41,907 nt of DNA from Candidatus Scalindua sp. (GTDB lineage Bacteria > Planctomycetota > Brocadiia > Brocadiales > Scalinduaceae): NCBI GenBank assembly GCA_021777035.1, contig JAIQZR010000018.1, positions 1 to 41,907 on the forward strand. Direction: 5' to 3'. Shown in pieces: positions 5,940 through 14,006 of the stretch; the first letter of the stretch is position 1, and each line of letters starts with the position of its first letter. The position numbers and the translations under genes are program-made. Under the pieces are notes generated by a model that saw only the letters and a list, made by a program, of their open reading frames with translations, was not told the origin of the DNA and searched no databases.

Positions 5940-6692
5940 TTAATCAATAACGGCATATCCTATGTACGGATCGAACTCGACTCTTTCGATCTTTAAGCGG
6001 TTAATGCCCAACCCTTCCAAAAGTGCCATTGTTTCACCTGGCCAAATTGGATTATCTAATTCATCAAAAGCGATGATTGCTCCTTTGGGCATCCTTGGGT
6101 AGAAATTCTCAATAGCTACTTTGGTAGGCTCATACAAATCTAAATCCAGAAAAAGCAAACTCACTATAAGATGCTTATTTTTAGAAATAAAGTCTGGTAT
6201 CGTTTTTTCAACATCTCCTTTTATTACTTGAACCTTATTAACATGTCCTAAAAATCTATTGTCATCATATATTTTGATCAATTCAATTAACTCTTCATAA
6301 GAATTTGCATGAAGCTGACCGCACTCAGGTTTCATAACAGAATTTAAATCTTTTTCACTAACTTGTGGAAATCCTTCAAATGTATCAAATCCATATATTC
6401 GCCGCATAAGGTTTGCTGGTTCTAATACTGCACTCATATTTGCCCATGCCATAAGGCCAAAACCTTTATATACTCCACATTCTACGATAGAACCCTTAAC
6501 CGTTAGTATTTTTTTAAATATTTCATATAAAGAGAGCATTCTTGTTAATTTTTGCCTTTTGATGTATTTAGTAAAATTTTCTAACTTAACTTCTATAGCA
6601 TCTGGACAACTATTAAAGACATTCTCAATCCGCTTACCTACATCTTTTTCTGTTTGCGATCGAAAACCACCTTCCGGTGTAACTGAATTCAT
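5940..6692 (-). CDS. TylF/MycF-family sugar O-methyltransferase
   Basis: A 250-residue protein of the macrocin O-methyltransferase (TylF) family, metal-dependent enzymes that methylate sugar hydroxyls with SAM. The SAM-binding start is VECGVYKGFGLMAWA (about 78-92); GFDTFEGFP follows the second strand; FLDLDLYEPTK (about 176) holds the expected metal-binding Asp, and AFDELD the second. GETMALLE is also typical. It overlaps the upstream sugar-transferase gene by 4 bases (ATGA), so the two are coupled. It probably caps or decorates the glycan, or a lipid-linked sugar. It is the last gene of the unbroken operon before the broken region. Confidence 0.85.
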   Translation of the reverse strand: MNSVTPEGGFRSQTEKDVGKRIENVFNSCPDAIEVKLENFTKYIKRQKLTRMLSLYEIFKKILTVKGSIVECGVYKGFGLMAWANMSAVLEPANLMRRIYGFDTFEGFPQVSEKDLNSVMKPECGQLHANSYEELIELIKIYDDNRFLGHVNKVQVIKGDVEKTIPDFISKNKHLIVSLLFLDLDLYEPTKVAIENFYPRMPKGAIIAFDELDNPIWPGETMALLEGLGINRLKIERVEFDPYIGYAVID

Positions 6693-7300
6693 TTAGATTT
6701 CTCCTCATTTTTTTTCTGTACTATTGTTCTTAGAGTAATAAATATTAATTTTATATCTAGCCAAAAAGACATGCTGTTCACATATTCAAGGCTTAACCTA
6801 AGCTTTTCCGGAGCAATTTTTTCTAGATAATCTTTATCGGGGTTGGTACTTCCCTTTAATATTTCATTTTCATTTCTAAATTTAATAGATGCGTAATCTG
6901 TTATTCCGGGTCTAATACATAAAATTTTTTTCTCTTCATCACTGTATAATTCGACCGCCCACTGTACCTGAGGTCTCGGCCCTACAAAACTCATTTCTCC
7001 TTTAAGAACATTTATAAGCTGTGGTAGCTCATCCAATTTGTATTTCCTGATATATTTCCCAACTCCTGTAATCCGAGGATCATCATCCGCAGTTGATGAT
7101 CCTCCTATTTTTTCAGCATCCATCACCATCGTTCTGAACTTAAAGATCCTGAAAAGATTCCCGAATCTTCCTACCCTTACACCACGGTATAGCACTGGCC
7201 CTCCATCTTCCCACTTTATTAAAACAACCAAAAACAATAAGATCGGAAAAATAAAAATCAATCCAAACAAAGAAAATACGATATCAAAAAGTCGCTTCAT
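6689..7300 (-). CDS. Initiating sugar-phosphate transferase (PglC/WcaJ-like)
   Basis: A 203-residue, complete monotopic phosphoglycosyl transferase that transfers a sugar phosphate from an NDP-sugar to undecaprenyl phosphate to start each repeat unit. A single hydrophobic segment (about 3-27) precedes the conserved RVGRFGNLFRIFKFRTM region; then DDDPRITGVGKYIRKYKLDE with the catalytic-type Asp-Glu pair, and GEMSFVGPRP. It lacks the long N-terminal multi-span domain of WbaP and is the size of PglC. The gene lies 6 bases after the split transketolase and overlaps the TylF-type methyltransferase. Sugar specificity cannot be read from the sequence; a UDP-bacillosamine-like substrate is possible given the PglF-type dehydratase. 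Confidence 0.9.
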   Translation of the reverse strand: MKRLFDIVFSLFGLIFIFPILLFLVVLIKWEDGGPVLYRGVRVGRFGNLFRIFKFRTMVMDAEKIGGSSTADDDPRITGVGKYIRKYKLDELPQLINVLKGEMSFVGPRPQVQWAVELYSDEEKKILCIRPGITDYASIKFRNENEILKGSTNPDKDYLEKIAPEKLRLSLEYVNSMSFWLDIKLIFITLRTIVQKKNEEKSK

Positions 7301-7306
7301 AAAAGG

Positions 7307-8239
7307 TTATATTCTCTTCTTAAGTAAGTTTTGAATACGGGTACTGATGGTTTCTGCATCCAGACCATAACGCTGGCGAAGATATTTTTGTGATCCTACA
7401 ATGGAAGAAAAACCTGCTTCAAGTCCAATTCGTAAAAAACGAGTAGGATGCACTCCATGGTCGAGCAATGTTTCTGCTACAATCCCTCCAAGTCCACCGC
7501 ATATTGTATGTTCTTCAACGGTAATAATTGTACCCGTTTCCCTGCAAGCATTGAGAACTGTTTCTGTGTCAAATGGTTTGATTGTATGCACACTCATAAT
7601 ACTGGCACTTACACCATGAGACTCCAAAATATTTGCTGCCTGCCACACCTCTTCCAATATACCACCGGTCACAATAATCGCACAATCTTCCCCTTTACGG
7701 AGAGTACGGGCCTTTCCAATCCGATATTTCTCTCCCTTTTTCCGGGGGGCATCATCACCTGCTGATTTGTCAAGGCGTAAATAACACGTACCAGACGTAT
7801 TCAAAATTGCCTCTGTCGCTTCCATTGTCTCCCAGAAACCACACGGTGATACCACAGTAATATCCGGCAAGCTCCTCATGATCGCCAAATCCTCTGTCGC
7901 ATGATGTGAAATACCCAAGGAACCATAGCTAAAGCCACCGCCAACAGCAACCACTTTTACGTTAGCTTCATGGTAGCAAGCGTCGTTGCGTATTTGCTCC
8001 AGACAACGTAGAGTTGGGAAATTACCAATTGAATAGGTAAAGACAATGCGTCCTTCCAACGCCAAACCAGTGGCCAAACCAGTCATGTTTTGTTCTGCGA
8101 CACCGGCATTGATGAATTGTCTAGGAAAACGTCTACGATAATCATCAAAAACACCAAAACCTAGATCTCCGGTAACCAGAGTAATGCGTGAATTATCCTC
8201 AGCCAATTCACATAGACGTTCAATAAAATGATCTCTCAT
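7307..8239 (-). CDS. Transketolase, C-terminal subunit
   Basis: About 310 residues covering the pyrimidine-binding and C-terminal domains of a two-chain transketolase. The catalytic Glu that activates thiamine diphosphate lies in NAGVAEQNMTGLATGLA (about 45-60). HHATEDLAIMRSLPDITVVSP and VEEHTICGGLG are typical. The frame opens 15 bases further upstream, but MRDHFIERL is the usual start. The partner subunit is encoded upstream at 8369-9175. Transketolases move two-carbon ketol units between sugars; in a polysaccharide locus such a pair probably builds an unusual sugar precursor. A copy of the 33-bp A-rich repeat sits directly before the start. Confidence 0.92.
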   Translation of the reverse strand: MRDHFIERLCELAEDNSRITLVTGDLGFGVFDDYRRRFPRQFINAGVAEQNMTGLATGLALEGRIVFTYSIGNFPTLRCLEQIRNDACYHEANVKVVAVGGGFSYGSLGISHHATEDLAIMRSLPDITVVSPCGFWETMEATEAILNTSGTCYLRLDKSAGDDAPRKKGEKYRIGKARTLRKGEDCAIIVTGGILEEVWQAANILESHGVSASIMSVHTIKPFDTETVLNACRETGTIITVEEHTICGGLGGIVAETLLDHGVHPTRFLRIGLEAGFSSIVGSQKYLRQRYGLDAETISTRIQNLLKKRI

Positions 8240-8247
8240 AATTTTTA

Positions 8248-8280
8248 ACCACAAAAATACGCAAAAAACACAAAATTATT
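8248..8280 (+). repeat. A-rich 33-bp repeat family, copy 2
   Basis: It reads accacaaaaatacgcaaaaa and continues acacaaaattatt. It matches 9337-9369 in the same orientation at 29 of 33 positions. It occupies part of the 114-base gap between the two transketolase subunit genes, which in most genomes overlap or abut, so it was probably inserted there. Confidence 0.7.
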
Positions 8281-8368
8281 TCTACCCTAAACATACATAT
8301 ATTTACACACAGATCCACGTTGATTTTTTAAGGTATTAGCATTTGATGCAATATTTCCTTTTAGTAAC

Positions 8369-9175
8369 TTAACCCTCTTCCAACTCCTTAAGTGCCGCTT
8401 CATATTCCTCGCCTTTCGCACATCGATAGTGCCAGAGTACCGTGTTCTCCATGAAAGATACTCCCTTTCCTTTTATTGTATGGGCAATAACTACGGTTGG
8501 TTTGTCCACCTCCGCAGGCAGTGCAGTTAATTCGTTCTTTAATTGTTGATGATCATGACCATCAACCTCAGTAACTGCCCAACCGAAACTTTTCCATTTG
8601 TCTGCAAAAGGTTCCAAAGCTAAAGTTTCCGCTACAGGTGCAAGACTTTGTATTTTATTGTAATCAATGATGGCAACCAAATTGTCCAAACGGTGATGGG
8701 ATGCAAATAAAATAGCTTCCCAATTTGACCCTTCATCACATTCACCATCAGAAAGTAAAGCAACAATACGATGAGAATGACCATCCATTTTAGCACCCAG
8801 AGCCATTCCCACACCTACACTGAGTCCATGACCAAGACTGCCTGTGGATAGTTCAACACCTTGTATCCCTTTATGACTCACATGGCCACTGAGATCTGAT
8901 CCATCCTGATAATGTGATTTTAACCTTTCAACTGGAAAAAAACCTATCTCTGCAAGGGTTGCATAAACCGCTGCTCCGGCATGCCCTTTACTAAGAATGA
9001 ATCGATCCCGATCGAGTTTTGCCGGATCCTTTGTGTCTACATTTAAAATCCCACTATACAATACCGCCAAAATATCGACTATGCTCAGAGCAGAACCGAT
9101 ATGTGCGCTCCCACCACGACTTGTCATATTCAAGACATGTATACGTATCTTTTTAGCTAATGCTTTTGTATCCAT
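8369..9175 (-). CDS. Transketolase, N-terminal (ThDP-binding) subunit
   Basis: A 268-residue protein with the thiamine-diphosphate-binding domain. Motifs: SRGGSAHIGSALS with the conserved His (about 20-30), DRFILSKGHAGAAVYA (about 52-67), STGSLGHGLSVGVGMA (about 110-125), and the metal/ThDP signature SDGECDEGSNWEA ending with DYNKIQ (about 142-172). It pairs with the C-terminal subunit at 7307-8239; together they equal one classical transketolase chain. This gene is preceded, across a region with mobile DNA, by a DegT aminotransferase (9792), and the combination suggests construction of an amino or branched sugar. Confidence 0.93.
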   Translation of the reverse strand: MDTKALAKKIRIHVLNMTSRGGSAHIGSALSIVDILAVLYSGILNVDTKDPAKLDRDRFILSKGHAGAAVYATLAEIGFFPVERLKSHYQDGSDLSGHVSHKGIQGVELSTGSLGHGLSVGVGMALGAKMDGHSHRIVALLSDGECDEGSNWEAILFASHHRLDNLVAIIDYNKIQSLAPVAETLALEPFADKWKSFGWAVTEVDGHDHQQLKNELTALPAEVDKPTVVIAHTIKGKGVSFMENTVLWHYRCAKGEEYEAALKELEEG

Positions 9176-9179
9176 AGAA

Positions 9180-9227
9180 TTTACTCTGTTTTATTGCATA
9201 TGCTGAATCAAGGAAAACCTCATTCAT
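9180..9227 (-). pseudogene. Fragment: N-terminus of PIN-domain toxin
   Basis: From ATG at 9225-9227 the minus strand reads MNEVFLDSAYAIKQSKF and then runs out of phase into the transketolase start. MxxVFLD(S/T)AYAIAL is the usual beginning of a class of PIN-domain (VapC-like) ribonuclease toxins, with the first catalytic Asp. The rest of the toxin is gone. A short frame directly upstream (9220-9315) could be the end of its antitoxin and overlaps this ATG. Confidence 0.45.
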
Positions 9228-9315
9228 GACAGTACTCCTCTTTATCGTAAAGACATTTTTCAAGTTGGGTTGACCAATCTGAAGAACCATCTAAAATATC
9301 AAACAAACATTTCAT
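9220..9315 (-). pseudogene. Short frame, possible antitoxin remnant
   Basis: A 31-residue frame starting MKCLFDILDGSSDWSTQLE and ending EEYCHE. It overlaps the PIN-like start by 8 bases (stop in frame with ATGAATGAG), the arrangement expected of a toxin-antitoxin pair. The sequence is too short to assign a family, and no ribosome binding site is obvious. I infer the link from position only. Confidence 0.3.
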
Positions 9316-9336
9316 ATCAGATGAAGTACTCTATCA

Positions 9337-9369
9337 GCCACAAAAAGCCGCAAAATACACAAAATTATT
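9337..9369 (+). repeat. A-rich 33-bp repeat family, copy 3 (left flank of GxxExxY gene)
   Basis: It reads gccacaaaaagccgcaaaat and continues acacaaaattatt. It is a direct repeat of 8248-8280 (29/33) and an imperfect inverted repeat of 9756-9788 (24/33). Copies 3 and 4 bracket the GxxExxY gene exactly. Confidence 0.7.
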
Positions 9370-9370
9370 C

Positions 9371-9754
9371 TTACTCTGACAATACATACTTTTTAATTTC
9401 GAGTTTCGGTGCACCGAAATTGATCAACAATCCATGTTCAATCCTGCAGGCCTTGAGGTAACCTAATAGTTGAGCAACATGCTCAGAGGACACTGCCTTA
9501 CAAGCTTTCAATTCTACGATCAAACAATCCTCTACGAATAGATCCGCAACATAATCACCTAAAATCGTTCCATCTTCATCTCTAACCTGAAGAGGATATT
9601 GCTGCTCCACAGCAACCCCAGCTTTTCTGAGTCGATGTGATAGTCCATTTTCGTATACTTTTTCTAAATGACCATGTCTTAAAAACCGATGAAGAGAGAA
9701 ACTCACTTATCGAATATGATCACACAATTGAAAAATTTCAGGTTCAGTTTTCAT
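9371..9754 (-). pseudogene. GxxExxY protein gene with an in-frame stop
   Basis: From ATG at 9752-9754 the frame reads MKTEPEIFQLCDHIR, then TAA (9707-9709), then VSFSLHRFLRHGHLEKVYENG and the remainder of a GxxExxY-family protein, including GDYVADLFVEDCLIVELKA and the end LINFGAPKLEIKKYV. The family is about 125 residues long and resembles PD-(D/E)XK nucleases (Asp and ExK in the quoted stretch); its function is not established. The family signature reads HGHLEKVY, with His for the first Gly. The stop removes the first helix, so the gene is either dead or restarts internally. It is flanked by inverted A-rich repeats, which suggests that it travelled as a cassette. Confidence 0.8.
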
Positions 9755-9755
9755 A

Positions 9756-9788
9756 TAATATCTTGTGGCTTTTGCGCCTCTTTGCGGC
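9756..9788 (-). repeat. A-rich 33-bp repeat family, copy 4 (right flank of GxxExxY gene)
   Basis: On the minus strand it reads gccgcaaagaggcgcaaaag and continues ccacaagatatta. It is inverted relative to 9337-9369 with 24 of 33 positions matching. It fills the gap between the GxxExxY gene and the stop codon of the DegT aminotransferase gene at 9792. Confidence 0.65.
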
Positions 9789-9791
9789 TAA

Positions 9792-10901
9792 TTACGAATA
9801 GAATTCAATGACACTATCACATACATATTGTACATCGTCATCCGATAACGACATGTTCATTGGAATCATCAACATGCGTTCAAATAATTTCTCCGTAAAT
9901 GGTAACGTTTGTGTAAATCCCAATTTTCGAAACTGATGCACTGCTTTGCCGCCCCACTGGATTAAGGTACCAACACCCTTTTCCGCAAGATATACTTTTA
10001 ACTCATCCCTATTTTCTGCCTCAATTTCATAGTTCTGGAATACATCGAAATGGTCAGGATCGCTGCTGGGAGTTGGAGGTAATACAAGTTGTTCAAGCTT
10101 ACCAAGCTGTTCCTGGTAGAGATCAGCAATACCCCTGCGGCGATCAATAACATGCTGATAATCTGAAAATTGTGCATCTAATACTGCCGCTTGAAGATTG
10201 TCGAGCCTGCTATTTAATCCCCATAATACGACTTCCCCATTCTCATCACGACCATGATCACGCAGCAGTAAGAGTTTTCTGTACACATCTTCGCTATTGG
10301 TTAATACTGCGCCTCCGTCACCAAAACACCCCAGGATCTTGGCGGGATAGAAGCTAATACACGAAGCAACACCAAAAGTACCGGCACTTTGCCCCTTAAA
10401 TTTTGAACCAAGGGCCTGAGCAGCATCCTCAAATATCATTAATCCATGCTTGTCAGCAATAGCCTGTATAGCATCCATGTTAGCAGTTCGCCCGTTGAGC
10501 TGTGTTGGCATAATAGCCTTTGTTTTGGGTGTAATTGCAGCCTCTATCGATGATGGATTCATTAGGTGGTCTGAGCCCGCTTCTACCGGCACAGGTATCG
10601 CGTTGTTAAAATGGATAGCAGCTGCAGTGGCTACCATGGTGTGAGAGCAAAAAAGAATCTCGTCGCCGGGTTTAATTCCGCCTGCCATAAGCCCCATTTG
10701 TAATCCGTTGGTGGCATCAGCCACCCCAACTGCATATTTCGCACCAGTATAGTCTGCCAGGTGTTGCTCAAAATCTGCCAAATCCTTCTGCATAATAAAG
10801 GCGCCACGGCAGCAAACATCTTGAATCACCGATAAAAATGTCTCTTCTTTTGAAGTAAAAATATGCGGATAGTTAAAAAAAGGTACCTTTAGGTTACCCA
10901 T
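9792..10901 (-). CDS. DegT/DnrJ/EryC1/StrS aminotransferase
   Basis: A 369-residue PLP-dependent sugar aminotransferase, acting on keto groups of nucleotide sugars with glutamate or glutamine as donor. The PLP lysine lies in SFYPAKILGCFGDGGAV (about 180-196). GVADATNGLQMGL (about 58) and IFEDAAQALGSKFKG (about 156) match the cofactor phosphate and Asp positions, and LWGLNSRLDNLQAAVL is the typical interface motif. Length is normal. It could aminate the 4-keto sugar made by the PglF-type dehydratase at 2218-4056, or act with the adjacent split transketolase; the sequence alone does not decide. A ribosome binding site (gaggag) precedes the ATG. Confidence 0.93.
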   Translation of the reverse strand: MGNLKVPFFNYPHIFTSKEETFLSVIQDVCCRGAFIMQKDLADFEQHLADYTGAKYAVGVADATNGLQMGLMAGGIKPGDEILFCSHTMVATAAAIHFNNAIPVPVEAGSDHLMNPSSIEAAITPKTKAIMPTQLNGRTANMDAIQAIADKHGLMIFEDAAQALGSKFKGQSAGTFGVASCISFYPAKILGCFGDGGAVLTNSEDVYRKLLLLRDHGRDENGEVVLWGLNSRLDNLQAAVLDAQFSDYQHVIDRRRGIADLYQEQLGKLEQLVLPPTPSSDPDHFDVFQNYEIEAENRDELKVYLAEKGVGTLIQWGGKAVHQFRKLGFTQTLPFTEKLFERMLMIPMNMSLSDDDVQYVCDSVIEFYS

Positions 10902-10932
10902 ATTTTTTCTCCTCTTTAATTGGAATTCAAAC

Positions 10933-10974
10933 GATTGTAAGGGTCAAACAATGCATTGTTTGATCCTTACAATC
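10933..10974. repeat. 42-bp near-perfect palindrome
   Basis: gattgtaagggtcaaacaat (10933-10952) reads into its own reverse complement up to 10974, with one G/T exception. The stem would be 21 bp with essentially no loop. It lies between the methyltransferase stop (10993) and the aminotransferase start (10901). Lack of a T-run argues against a classical terminator. It may be a protein-binding site, an mRNA-processing hairpin, or a fused pair of inverted element ends. Confidence 0.8.
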
Positions 10975-10992
10975 TGTCAAGTTTCTTAGAAT

Positions 10993-11805
10993 TTACTTCC
11001 CTGCCACAACATAAATAATTTTAAAATTCTTATTTGTCACAATCGCAGTTGGAGCTTCGTAAGGTACCATATCTTCATAAACCTCAGCAGGTAACGGAGT
11101 AAGTTTTCCCATAAAAACCCTTTTTAAATAGGCTCGTGTTTTAAGGCTTCCAGGAATGAGTTTAAAATTAACAGCTGTGCGTTTTATAAGAGACAATAAT
11201 CTGTTTTTTAGGCCCTTATTATTTAAAGGAAAACCTCCGTAGACCTCTACTTCATTAAATTTATCTTTTAACATTCCGAAAAGTTCTGTCACAGAAAAAT
11301 ATTTATGTGTATATGGTGATGGGTGAAAATCCTCCCAATCTTTATTCACAGTACAAATAATCAATTTCCCATTTACCCTTAAAACCCTTTCCGCTTCAGA
11401 AATGAATCGTTGAGGATCTTTGAGATAATATATAGCCTCAAACAAAACAACGATGTCAAAGCATTTATCCCGAAAGTTTAAACAATGGGCATCCATTGTC
11501 TGTATTTCTATTTTTCCACTATCGGCTGCCAACTGACAACTTTCAGTCGATACATAGTATTTCCTAGCCAACGCCACATTCTTCTCTTCTATATCCACAC
11601 CAACGACTTTGTTGGCAACCTTTGCAAGATAACCCAACCCAATTCCACTCCCACAAGCTACTTCAAGTACATCCTTACCATTTGCAAATTTCCTTGCGAA
11701 ATGATATCTCTGGAAAAGTCGCTTAACTTGTTCTCGTGTAGCTTTAAGTCCAGAAGACTCTGTGATTAACGTGTAGTTAGTTGTTTTATTCATAAGAGAA
11801 ACCAT
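10993..11805 (-). CDS. Class I SAM-dependent methyltransferase
   Basis: About 270 residues. The SAM-binding motif I is VLEVACGSGIGLGYLA (about 48-63), followed by GVDIEEKNV, an acidic motif II, and DIVVLFEAIYYLKD with ERVLRVNGKLIIC, as in Methyltransf_11/25 proteins. The C-terminal 110 residues are specific to this protein and likely bind the sugar substrate. The frame can open at a TTG at 11808, but the following ATG (11805) has ttagg at good spacing; a third ATG lies at 11793. It stands alone between a gene relic (11838-11975) and the 42-bp palindrome. Probably an O- or N-methyltransferase for a glycan sugar. Confidence 0.85.
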   Translation of the reverse strand: MVSLMNKTTNYTLITESSGLKATREQVKRLFQRYHFARKFANGKDVLEVACGSGIGLGYLAKVANKVVGVDIEEKNVALARKYYVSTESCQLAADSGKIEIQTMDAHCLNFRDKCFDIVVLFEAIYYLKDPQRFISEAERVLRVNGKLIICTVNKDWEDFHPSPYTHKYFSVTELFGMLKDKFNEVEVYGGFPLNNKGLKNRLLSLIKRTAVNFKLIPGSLKTRAYLKRVFMGKLTPLPAEVYEDMVPYEAPTAIVTNKNFKIIYVVAGK

Positions 11806-11837
11806 CAAGATAACCTAACCCCTGTCCAGTGCCACCT

Positions 11838-11975
11838 CTACAACGTCCTATCCAGCACACCATGCTCCTGACTGACATGATCACCGGTAATCTCCATTAC
11901 TGAAATATAATCTTTGCCATTAGTATTCTCAACCGGTAGTTTAACTAAAGGCTTTCTTGCTACTTTTTTTATTTT
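11838..11975 (-). pseudogene. Gene-fragment-like open frame, unknown family
   Basis: The 160-base gap between two methyltransferase genes contains a minus-strand open frame without a start codon: KPLVKLPVENTNGKDYIS, then VMEITGDHVSQEHGVLDRTL and stop. Its codon pattern and mixed polar/hydrophobic content look protein-like, as for the C-terminus of a deleted gene. I do not recognise the family. Confidence 0.35.
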
Positions 11976-12751
11976 TTAGGATTAGACAATACAAAAACCA
12001 CCTGCCATGCTTGCCATTTTAATACTGGCAATTTCAAAAAGATACTATCCAAATTTTCTAAAACACTCAGCACTAAATTAAATCCACACATATTTCTAAA
12101 TGGGACAGCAGCTAATGTTGCAAAATGAAAAAAACCCATTATTTCAACATTGTTAAAATGTTTTTTAGCCAATTCAATGTCTTCTCTCCCCAAAATATGA
12201 TCAACTTCCCATTGTGTTCTTAAATGAGAGGTTCTTTTTCGATAATAATGAAAGAGAGGATTGTGGCGGAGAGCTTCAGTGCATATAATCTTTCCATCAG
12301 GTTTTAAAACCCTCATAAGCTCTAAATAAGATTTATTAAGGTCAAGATGATGAAGAACACCACTTTCATAAATGAGGCCGAAATAATTATCCTCAAATGT
12401 CATTGCTTCGGCATCCATAACCTCAAATCGAACATTATCAACTCCTTCAATTTCAGCACTTTTCCTTGCATTTTCAACTGAAATATTTGAAACATCAACC
12501 CCTATGACTTCGTTTGCTCCCATCCTGCCAATATCAATTGACGCGTTACCGTTCCCACAACAATAATCAAGTACTCTTTCACCGGATGCCATATTGAATA
12601 AATAATTCTTGACGAGCGTTCGGCTTTTGCGAGTCACTGTATACCATTTCTTATTAGAAGTTAGACGTTCGAATTCTGTCATGGTAGACTTTAAATCATT
12701 ATTTCTCAAAGTATTGTGTAATTGCCGTTCTTTATCCTTTCTTGTTTCCAT
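11969..12751 (-). CDS. Class I SAM-dependent methyltransferase (Methyltransf_11)
   Basis: A 260-residue protein with motif I VLDYCCGNGNASIDIG (about 62-77), GVDVSNISV, the acidic motif MDAEAMTFED, IYESGVLHHLDL and LMRVLKPDGKIICTE. These are classic Methyltransf_11 features. Its N-terminal region (FERLTSNKKWYTVTR) is also found in O-antigen-cluster methyltransferases. The start is 5 bases from the stop of the GT4 gene at 12756, so it is co-translated with the glycosyltransferases. The substrate is unknown; a sugar hydroxyl is likely from context. Confidence 0.88.
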   Translation of the reverse strand: METRKDKERQLHNTLRNNDLKSTMTEFERLTSNKKWYTVTRKSRTLVKNYLFNMASGERVLDYCCGNGNASIDIGRMGANEVIGVDVSNISVENARKSAEIEGVDNVRFEVMDAEAMTFEDNYFGLIYESGVLHHLDLNKSYLELMRVLKPDGKIICTEALRHNPLFHYYRKRTSHLRTQWEVDHILGREDIELAKKHFNNVEIMGFFHFATLAAVPFRNMCGFNLVLSVLENLDSIFLKLPVLKWQAWQVVFVLSNPKK

Positions 12752-12755
12752 AAAA

Positions 12756-14006
12756 CTAATATCCCTTTCCCCTAACTATTTTTTCTATATGCTCAACATA
12801 CCGTTCATAAATAAGTTCTGCATCAAACTCTTCATCAAACACCTTACAGGCATTTCCAGACTTCTTCTTATAAATTTTATTGTCTTTATATAAGATTCTT
12901 ATATACTCCACCAGAGCATCAACGTCGTTTGCCTGATAATTAAAGCCAATCTGATATTTTTCAATAACTTCCATCAGATCTCCTTTAAATGCAGAAATTA
13001 TCGGAAGACCAGATGAAAGGTAGGCGAATGCTTTATTTGGAAATAAATCTATTCTTTTTGTTGTAGGACAAATCCCTATATCTGAGTATTTTAATAAAAC
13101 GTTAATTTCATTTTGATTCAACCAGCCAGTAACAATAACATTTTGCATTGTAGAAGATTTCCTTTTTATCTCTTTAAAGAATTCACCATCCCCAGCTAAA
13201 ACAAACGTAATATTATACTTTTCTAATTTATTAGCGCAATCCAATAGAATAGAAGGGTTATGATAAGATCCAAAAGTCCCAATAAATGTAACAACAAAAT
13301 TGCATTTTAAACTGCCTATTAAGGGTACAATTTTATTAGGCTTATTAGGCTTATTATTAACATTTAAGTTTTTACTACATCCAAGATAAAAAACGACATC
13401 TAGCCATTTTTTCTTTCGCCCCGCATAATTTAGACCCCATTCAAGAAATGTATTTGAAACAGCAATTAATCCATTCGCCATCTTCATCATATTTTCAACC
13501 ATTTTAAAGTCCTTATAAAAAATGATTTTTGCCACTCTCCGAAATATTGGAGGTACGTGATTCAAAAATATATCTGGCCACGGATCCCTAATATCGACAA
13601 GTACGGGTATATTATTACTTTTTGCAAATCTAACGGCTTCATAAGCTAAATCATGAGGAGGCATTGACGTGATTATGATATCAGGTTTTGGCATATTAGG
13701 AGCTAATTTTTTAAATTTTCTAGAAATAATCCTATGGTCTATAAATCTAGAAAAACAAATGTTTTTTTTGTAACCTATACCTTTTAGCATTTTTATCTTA
13801 AATGTATCTTTTAGGTCTATATCTGTGTCTTCTAGAAAAAGCAACTTCTTCTTAAAATGATCAAAAGCACTTGCCCACCATATAACACTATGCCCTCTCT
13901 CCAATAATTTATCTGCCAAAAGTGTAGTCCTCATTCTTTTTTCAACCTTATCTAATGGCAGTAACTCTCCAGTTTGTATTAGCCAAATTAACAGTTTATT
14001 ATTCAA
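12756..14006 (-). CDS. Glycosyltransferase, GT4 family (WbuB-like)
   Basis: A 416-residue GT-B enzyme. The N-terminal acceptor domain has KVEKRMRTTLLADKLLERGH and DIIITSMPPHDLAYEA with VLVDIRDPWPD; the C-terminal donor domain has VTFIGTFGSYHNPSILLDC, GDGEFFK and FPNKAFAYLSSGLPII. The conserved Glu of the usual KxFEYLAxG motif is Ala here (KAFAY), which is odd. The gene overlaps the upstream GT4 by 8 bases. It probably adds one residue of the repeat unit on the cytoplasmic face. The DNA is markedly A/T-rich compared with the genes near 38 kb, suggesting separate ancestry. Confidence 0.88.
   Translation of the reverse strand: MNNKLLIWLIQTGELLPLDKVEKRMRTTLLADKLLERGHSVIWWASAFDHFKKKLLFLEDTDIDLKDTFKIKMLKGIGYKKNICFSRFIDHRIISRKFKKLAPNMPKPDIIITSMPPHDLAYEAVRFAKSNNIPVLVDIRDPWPDIFLNHVPPIFRRVAKIIFYKDFKMVENMMKMANGLIAVSNTFLEWGLNYAGRKKKWLDVVFYLGCSKNLNVNNKPNKPNKIVPLIGSLKCNFVVTFIGTFGSYHNPSILLDCANKLEKYNITFVLAGDGEFFKEIKRKSSTMQNVIVTGWLNQNEINVLLKYSDIGICPTTKRIDLFPNKAFAYLSSGLPIISAFKGDLMEVIEKYQIGFNYQANDVDALVEYIRILYKDNKIYKKKSGNACKVFDEEFDAELIYERYVEHIEKIVRGKGY

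Noticed and set aside
10933-10974. Rho-independent terminator
   Set aside because: The stem is strong, but there is no T-run on either strand and genes on both sides appear to belong to one operon.
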